10,459 bases of DNA from Spirochaetales bacterium (GTDB lineage: Bacteria > Spirochaetota > Spirochaetia > DSM-27196 > PWMO01), in contig SLTF01000361.1 in assembly GCA_007130025.1 (NCBI GenBank), positions 1-10,459 of the forward strand, given 5' to 3'. Numbering within the stretch: the stretch's first letter is position 1; every line of letters begins with the position of its first letter. Positions 6,736-10,459 of the stretch are shown piece by piece. Below the pieces are notes generated by a model. It was given only the letters and a program-made list of their open reading frames with translations, had not been told where the DNA came from and ran no database searches. The translations under genes were made by a program, and so were the position numbers.

Positions 6736-7092
6736 TTACTCAACGTTGAGGATTTCCTTCATCGCTTTGACAAGGGTTTCCTTGGGCAGGGCGCCGGCGG
6801 CCATCTGCGGTTGGGCATCCACCGGAATAAACAGCAGCGACGGGATGCTCTGGATGCCGAAGGCGGCGGCGAGCTCCTGCTCTTCGTCGGTGTTGATCTT
6901 GTAGACGTGCATCTTGCCGGCGTACTCCTCGGAGATCTCTTCGAGGATCGGCGCGACCATCTTGCACGGGCCACACCAGTCGGCGTAGAAATCGACAATC
7001 GCGGGGAGATCGCCTTCATATTTCCATTCTTTGCTCTGGTCGAAGTTGAATACTTTTTCCTTGAAACTCTCGGTGGTCAATCGTTCTGCCAT
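6736..7092 (-). CDS. trxA: Thioredoxin
   Basis: This is a 118-aa cytoplasmic thiol-disulfide oxidoreductase that reduces protein disulfides using electrons from thioredoxin reductase (not in this window). The active site WCGPCK is at 39-44 with Cys40 and Cys43, in the standard context VDFYADWCGPCKM. The cis-proline is Pro84 in SIPSLLFIP. The C-terminal part (VDAQPQMAAGALPKETL) follows the variant seen in some spirochaete and Bacteroidetes-type thioredoxins rather than E. coli TrxA. It is about 10 aa longer than E. coli TrxA, from a slightly longer N-terminus and a loop after residue 18. The start ATG 7092 has AAAGGA 7 nt upstream (7105-7100). It is the first gene of a probable two-gene unit with the CNNM protein. 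The symbol is assigned by family; other thioredoxin paralogues may exist in the genome. Confidence 0.95.
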   Translation of the reverse strand: MAERLTTESFKEKVFNFDQSKEWKYEGDLPAIVDFYADWCGPCKMVAPILEEISEEYAGKMHVYKINTDEEQELAAAFGIQSIPSLLFIPVDAQPQMAAGALPKETLVKAMKEILNVE

Positions 7093-7136
7093 GTCATAGT
7101 CCTTTGGTGAAACACCATATTAGTTTTTCTATATAT

Positions 7137-7165
7137 AGTATAGCACAAAACCGATCGAACGTAAA
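7137..7165 (-). promoter_or_regulatory. Promoter for the thioredoxin-CNNM unit
   Basis: TTTACG (7165-7160, 4/6) and TATACT (7142-7137, 5/6) are separated by exactly 17 bp. The start point would be near 7130, giving a leader of about 38 nt that contains the AAAGGA Shine-Dalgarno. The leader has a small GGTG/CACC hairpin just upstream of that site. Confidence 0.55.
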
Positions 7166-7190
7166 GCCCGCCGGCTTGGGCAATACCGTC

Positions 7191-7976
7191 TCATTCAACA
7201 AATTGCACCCGGTCAAACCCGGCTGTTTCCAACATGCCGCCGACGAACTCCCTCCCGTTGGCTTCCGCTACGAGGAGCAGTCCCTCGGCAACGGTGCGCT
7301 CCCGTACGGCATCCGCCACAAAACCGGCAATTTCGCGCCATGCGGCCGGTTGGAGGGCGAAGTCCGGAAAGCGGTACCGAGCGGTGTTGACGTCTTCGAT
7401 GATGACCTCGGTTACGGTGGCGCGCGGCAGCTGTACCGCGATGGCCCGGTCACGCGGGGCGCCGATGGCACGCATCACGGTGGCCACTTCGTCCGGGCCG
7501 GCAGCGATACCTCGATCCCACACCGTGCCGGCAAGGTCAAACCCACCGCGGACAATGACGGTGATCACCACGAAGTCGGGCCGATCTGCCGTCACCGAGA
7601 AGCGGTGAGTCCTCGCCAGGTTCCACGCACGCCAGTGCTCGTACTCCCGCGGCGTGAGAACGTCTTCAATCCTGCCGGAGGCGCCCCGCAGCCGCGACAG
7701 GATAAGCTCGATCGACGTATCCGCGTGCAGGAAGTCAAAGGGAAAGACCGCCCGGTAGACGTACTCGACGGTGTTGAAGGTGTACATGTCGCGCACCTCG
7801 GCGAGCAGGCCGGCGGAAACCACGGTGCGTTGGGTGCGCGAGCGGTCTCGTGACCACGGCGGCATGAGCCTCAGGCCGCCACCAAAGCGGCCTGCGCCAA
7901 TCACCACCCCAAGCACCAGGGCGGCGGTGACCGCGAGCAGCGGAACCACAATGGCGATTGCGGTGCGAACCTTCAT
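7191..7976 (-). CDS. DUF4230-like membrane-anchored protein
   Basis: This is a 261-aa protein with one N-terminal hydrophobic segment (about 6-28) that is likely an uncleaved anchor, with the rest outside the cytoplasm. The C-terminal two-thirds resembles the DUF4230 pattern: a residue stretch on the VRDMYTFNTVEYVY theme (61-74), a VRGGFDLAG strand-turn (142-150), AVQLPRATVTEVIIED (180-195), and a final helix plus strand (EGLLLVAEANGREFVGGMLE, then GFDRVQFV). Function of DUF4230 proteins is not known. Its start overlaps the stop of the upstream paralogue by ATGA, which suggests translational coupling, and AGGAG (7988-7984) lies 7 nt upstream. No strong terminator follows. The domain name is from memory of the pattern, so a profile search should confirm it. 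Confidence 0.8.
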   Translation of the reverse strand: MKVRTAIAIVVPLLAVTAALVLGVVIGAGRFGGGLRLMPPWSRDRSRTQRTVVSAGLLAEVRDMYTFNTVEYVYRAVFPFDFLHADTSIELILSRLRGASGRIEDVLTPREYEHWRAWNLARTHRFSVTADRPDFVVITVIVRGGFDLAGTVWDRGIAAGPDEVATVMRAIGAPRDRAIAVQLPRATVTEVIIEDVNTARYRFPDFALQPAAWREIAGFVADAVRERTVAEGLLLVAEANGREFVGGMLETAGFDRVQFVE

Positions 7977-8611
7977 CGCGCGGCTCCTGGAGGTGATTCA
8001 ACCGGCGTTGGTTCCGCCCACGGCAGATCAAGCGAGGATTCCGGCGGGCTCGTTCCGCGACTGATCTGCACGTCGGTGAATCCTGCGAGTTCGAGCATGT
8101 TTCGCACCACCCGCTCGGCGTTCTGATCGGCGCGCAGGAGGATTCCCCGTTCGATGGCATCGTGACGGACCGTCTCCTTGACCGATTCGAGGTGGTCGGT
8201 GAGCTCCAGCCAGCGGATGGTACCGCCCTGTTCGCGGACAAAGTACTGCTCGATCGAGCGCTCGTCTGCGTCCACAAGGAGGATTCGCGCAGACGGCAGC
8301 CGCACAAAGAGCCGCTCGGGACGCACCGGATCGCCTCGCAGTTCAAATCCGTCACGGAGGTCGACGCCGGCACGCACGCGAATGTTGATGCTGAAGAGCA
8401 CGCGACGGTCCATGGTTCGCAGGAAGAGCAGCGACCGCTCTTCGCCGAAAAAGACTACCTCACGATAGAGATGCTCGAAGGTGGAGATTTCCAGAAGACC
8501 GCGGATCCGTTGCTCAATGCGCGACAGGCTCGCCGCCGAGTCAGCTGTACAGCCGGCGCTGAGCACAAGGACGAGAAGAACCGGGGCTGCAACGGCGCCG
8601 ATCCGGCGCAT
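7973..8611 (-). CDS. DUF4230-like predicted lipoprotein
   Basis: This is a 212-aa exported protein, first of a tandem pair. The signal peptide (1-20) ends in VLSAGC, with Cys21 the predicted lipidated residue; Ser at -3 makes the lipobox relaxed. The mature part parallels the downstream neighbour: ISTFEHLYREVVFF (42-55), RVRAGVDLRDG (78-88), LFVRLPSARILLVDAD (101-116), and AIERGILLRADQNAERVVRNMLELAGFTDVQI (split around 152-183). It ends in a Pro/Ser-rich tail (187-212) that the neighbour lacks. The start at ATG 8611 is chosen because it gives a clean signal peptide. GAGGAG (8629-8624) is 12 nt away, longer than usual. A GTG at 8635 in frame would add 8 acidic residues ahead of the signal peptide and is less likely. 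Function unknown. Confidence 0.8.
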   Translation of the reverse strand: MRRIGAVAAPVLLVLVLSAGCTADSAASLSRIEQRIRGLLEISTFEHLYREVVFFGEERSLLFLRTMDRRVLFSINIRVRAGVDLRDGFELRGDPVRPERLFVRLPSARILLVDADERSIEQYFVREQGGTIRWLELTDHLESVKETVRHDAIERGILLRADQNAERVVRNMLELAGFTDVQISRGTSPPESSLDLPWAEPTPVESPPGAAR

Positions 8612-8633
8612 TACCTGATCATACTCCTCATCC

Positions 8634-8662
8634 ACTATAGCGTACGGTTGTTCAAAAGGCAA
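8634..8662 (-). promoter_or_regulatory. Promoter for the DUF4230-like pair
   Basis: TTGCCT (8662-8657, 4/6) and TATAGT (8639-8634, 5/6) have a 17-bp spacer. The start point would be near 8627, so the leader before ATG 8611 would be only about 17 nt. The -35 lies inside the spacer of a possible divergent promoter for argA. Confidence 0.5.
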
Positions 8663-8676
8663 ACACGCGCTACTAT
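8648..8676 (+). promoter_or_regulatory. Weak candidate promoter for argA
   Basis: TTGTTC (8648-8653, 3/6) and TACTAT (8671-8676, 4/6) are 17 bp apart. It would interleave with the divergent promoter for the DUF4230-like pair. I see no arginine-repressor box. The match is weak and spacing is the main support. Confidence 0.25.
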
Positions 8677-8747
8677 TCCAGCGGCAATTTTTCGCTCGTT
8701 TCTTGGGGATTGATTCCGCACAGATGGGGTGCAATCCATGGATGCGC

Positions 8748-8755
8748 AGGGGAGG
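8748..8755 (+). promoter_or_regulatory. Shine-Dalgarno that fixes the argA GTG start
   Basis: AGGGGAGG ends 5 nt before GTG 8761. It supports this GTG over the in-frame TTG at 8710, which has no comparable site at proper spacing. Confidence 0.75.
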
Positions 8756-8760
8756 CGGCG

Positions 8761-10089
8761 GTGGCCGATCTGACGGTACAGGAACAGGTAGAACTCATCC
8801 GCGAGGTTTTCTCCTACGCAAACCGGTTCCAGAACTCGACCTTCGTCATTCAGCTCGATTACGCCATTCTGGCGCAGGAGTCGCTGCCCGATCTGGTGAA
8901 GGACCTGGTGCTGCTGCGTCAGACCGGCATCCAGATCATTCTGGTGCCGGGTGCCAGGGGGCGTATCGATGAGGTCCTGACCCGCTACGGAATCCCGTGG
9001 GAATTGCACAAGGGAGTTCGAATTGCCACTCCCGAGGCGATCCCCTTCATCAAAATGGCCGCGTTTGACACGGCAAATACCCTGCTCACCCACCTGACGG
9101 CCAACAGCGCCAACGCGGTCATCGGCAACTGGGTCAAGGCGCGGGCACACGGGGTGCGCGACGGCGTTGATTTCCAGGAGTCGGGCATCGTGGAGCGGAT
9201 CAAGATCGACCAGCTGCGCGCGGTCCTCGATCAGGGCATCATCCCGGTGTTTCCGTGCATTGGCTGGAGCGCGGGCGGCAGACCCTACAACGTCTCATCG
9301 CGCCAGCTCGCCGCGACCCTCGCCGCCGAGCTTCACGCCGACAAGCTCTTTTTCATCACCGACGCCCCGGGTCTCTTTGCTAATGAGTTCACCGTGCCGG
9401 AGGGGATCGATCTGACCACGGAGGGGCGCGTCTCCCGCATGACCGTGAACGAGGCCCGGGAGTTCATCGAGGCCAATCCCGGCCACTCCGCGGAGACCAT
9501 GTACGAGCTCATCGAGCTTGCCTACGCCTCGAGCATTCACGGCGTAGAGCGGGTGCATATCCTGGACGGTCGAACCGACGGGGTGATGCTCAAGGAGATC
9601 TTCTCCAACCTGGGCATGGGCACCATGGTGCACGCCAATATCTACCAGAGCGTGCGCGCGATGCGGCTCGAGGACGTTGCCGACGTGTACCGGCTCATGC
9701 GTCCCCTGGTGGAACAGGGCATTCTGGTGCAACGCAGCGAAGACCATCTCTCAGAGACGTTCGGTGACTTTGTGGTGTACGAAACCGACGGAACGATTCA
9801 CGGTTGTGCCGCGCTGCATCAGTACGGCGGCGGCGTGGCCGAGATCGCCGGAGTTGCGGTGGACACCCGCTACTCGCATCTGGGAATCGGGCACAAACTC
9901 ATCAGTTTTCTGATCAACAAGTCCAAACGGCTCGGGCTGAGCCGCATCATCGTCCTGACCACCGCCACGGTGGACTGGTTCCGCGCCCTCGGCTTTCACG
10001 AGGGAAACCGCGCCGATCTTCCGGCGGACCGGCGCTCCCCCTACGACGAGGGCCGCCGCTCGCGCGTTCTGGTGCTCGACCTGGGCTGA
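8761..10089 (+). CDS. argA: N-acetylglutamate synthase (amino-acid N-acetyltransferase)
   Basis: It makes N-acetylglutamate from acetyl-CoA and glutamate, the first step of arginine synthesis, in the cytoplasm. From GTG 8761 it is 442 aa, almost the length of E. coli ArgA (443). The N-terminal amino-acid-kinase-like domain (about 22-290) contains PGARGRID (63-70), LHKGVRIATPEA and, near its end, VERVHILDG; in this family it is the arginine-sensing, non-catalytic part. The C-terminal GNAT domain (301-442) starts at MRLEDVADVYRLMRPL and includes IAGVAVDTRYSHLGIG (362-377), the acetyl-CoA region, then LSRIIVLTT, WFRALGF and SRVLVLDLG, all matching the ArgA tail. Oddity: the Gly-Gly loop after strand one (LGGEAI in E. 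coli) is LDYAI (32-36). An in-frame TTG at 8710 is rejected as the start. The gene is divergent from the DUF4230-like pair and convergent with the beta-barrel gene. Confidence 0.95.
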   Translation: MADLTVQEQVELIREVFSYANRFQNSTFVIQLDYAILAQESLPDLVKDLVLLRQTGIQIILVPGARGRIDEVLTRYGIPWELHKGVRIATPEAIPFIKMAAFDTANTLLTHLTANSANAVIGNWVKARAHGVRDGVDFQESGIVERIKIDQLRAVLDQGIIPVFPCIGWSAGGRPYNVSSRQLAATLAAELHADKLFFITDAPGLFANEFTVPEGIDLTTEGRVSRMTVNEAREFIEANPGHSAETMYELIELAYASSIHGVERVHILDGRTDGVMLKEIFSNLGMGTMVHANIYQSVRAMRLEDVADVYRLMRPLVEQGILVQRSEDHLSETFGDFVVYETDGTIHGCAALHQYGGGVAEIAGVAVDTRYSHLGIGHKLISFLINKSKRLGLSRIIVLTTATVDWFRALGFHEGNRADLPADRRSPYDEGRRSRVLVLDLG

Positions 10090-10102
10090 GGCCGCGCGCG
10101 GA

Positions 10103-10459
10103 TCAATACACAAAACTGAACGTGGTCTGGACCGTCGCCCCTCCGGGCCGGTTGGGGTGAAAGACGTCGCTCGACTCACCCGCAGCCACAAACGCAAACA
10201 GACTCATGGTGAAGTCCTGAAAGATGTTCCACGAACCGCCGGGGATGATCATTGCCGACCCGTCGATGGGCGAGACGATGCTGCGCAGGAAGACGCTTGC
10301 GTTCCGGGCCGGCGACCAGATCACCTCCGGAAAGAGGGTGATCGCGTAGACGGCTGCGGGATCGCCACGATCGCTCCACGCTGCGGCGGGGCGCCAGAGG
10401 CTCTCGAGTCGCAGTGAGAGCGTTGCATCGCCGCCGAGACGGTGGATCTGCAGGGCGCC
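10103..10459 (-). CDS. C-terminal part of a probable outer-membrane beta-barrel protein (cut by window edge)
   Basis: The frame is open from the right edge to TGA at 10103 and gives the last 118 residues; the start lies outside the window. The sequence alternates polar and hydrophobic residues in short stretches (ATLSLRLESLW, YAITLFPEVIW, ASVFLRSIV, NIFQDFTMSLFAFVA, ATVQTTFSFVY). These are separated by Gly/Pro/Asp-rich turns. It ends in a strand with a terminal aromatic residue (Tyr). That is the usual sign of a transmembrane beta-barrel recognised by the BAM machinery, and it implies an outer membrane. I cannot name a family from this fragment. It is convergent with argA, with 13 bp between the stops and no visible terminator in the gap. 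Confidence 0.65.
   Translation of the reverse strand, partial: GALQIHRLGGDATLSLRLESLWRPAAAWSDRGDPAAVYAITLFPEVIWSPARNASVFLRSIVSPIDGSAMIIPGGSWNIFQDFTMSLFAFVAAGESSDVFHPNRPGGATVQTTFSFVY

Noticed and set aside
7129..7138. CTATATATAG palindrome near the thioredoxin promoter as an operator
   Set aside because: It is a short AT palindrome overlapping the -10 region and is expected by chance in such a run. There is no second copy.
7164..7177. Small AAGCC/GGCTT hairpin after the DUF4230-like gene as a terminator
   Set aside because: The stem is only 5 bp and no T-run follows. It overlaps the -35 of the thioredoxin promoter.
7104..7853. 249-codon plus-strand open frame opposite the DUF4230-like gene
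   Set aside because: It has no recognisable motif. It also begins inside the thioredoxin leader and promoter region on the other strand.
8710..8760. TTG 8710 as an earlier argA start
   Set aside because: It would add 17 residues with no family match. The AGGGGAGG site is correctly spaced for GTG 8761.

Overview
The window is about 10.5 kb of GC-rich chromosomal DNA (roughly 60% G+C by eye) from a diderm bacterium. It carries ordinary core genes: leucyl-tRNA synthetase, thioredoxin, a CNNM/CorC-type transporter, FxsA and N-acetylglutamate synthase. It also carries several envelope proteins that I can place only in broad classes. I see no transposase, integrase, phage gene, CRISPR array, tRNA or rRNA. 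A spirochaete origin is a reasonable guess, from the style of the thioredoxin and the two predicted lipoproteins with relaxed lipoboxes. The sequence does not prove it.

Layout, left to right. (1) 12-1430 (-) is an unrecognised 472-aa charged, helix-rich protein. It is divergent from (2) 1525-2295 (+), a predicted lipoprotein of unknown function. (3) leuS (2276-4726, -) runs into the lipoprotein gene tail to tail, with a 20-bp overlap. (4) fxsA (4759-5148, -) lies just upstream of leuS. A near-consensus promoter at their junction predicts a leaderless leuS mRNA. (5) 5149-5457 is an AT-richer intergenic region. Read on the minus strand it has three hairpins in a row, the last a textbook intrinsic terminator whose loop matches the anti-Shine-Dalgarno end of 16S rRNA. 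(6) A likely two-gene unit follows: thioredoxin (6736-7092, -), then a CNNM/CorC integral membrane protein (5458-6729, -). It has a clear promoter at 7137-7165 and ends at the terminator in region 5. (7) Two tandem, mutually similar DUF4230-like envelope proteins (7191-7976 and 7973-8611, -) overlap by ATGA and share a promoter at 8634-8662. (8) argA (8761-10089, +) is divergent from them. (9) The C-terminal part of a probable outer-membrane beta-barrel protein (10103-10459, -) is cut by the right edge.

The genes form several short transcription units rather than one pathway: protein synthesis (leuS), thiol redox (trx), divalent-cation transport (CNNM), first step of arginine synthesis (argA), and envelope proteins of unknown job. 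I found no convincing novel multi-gene system. The best leads are the structured intergenic region upstream of fxsA, the predicted leaderless leuS transcript, the tandem DUF4230-like pair, and two sequence oddities in LeuRS and NAGS.
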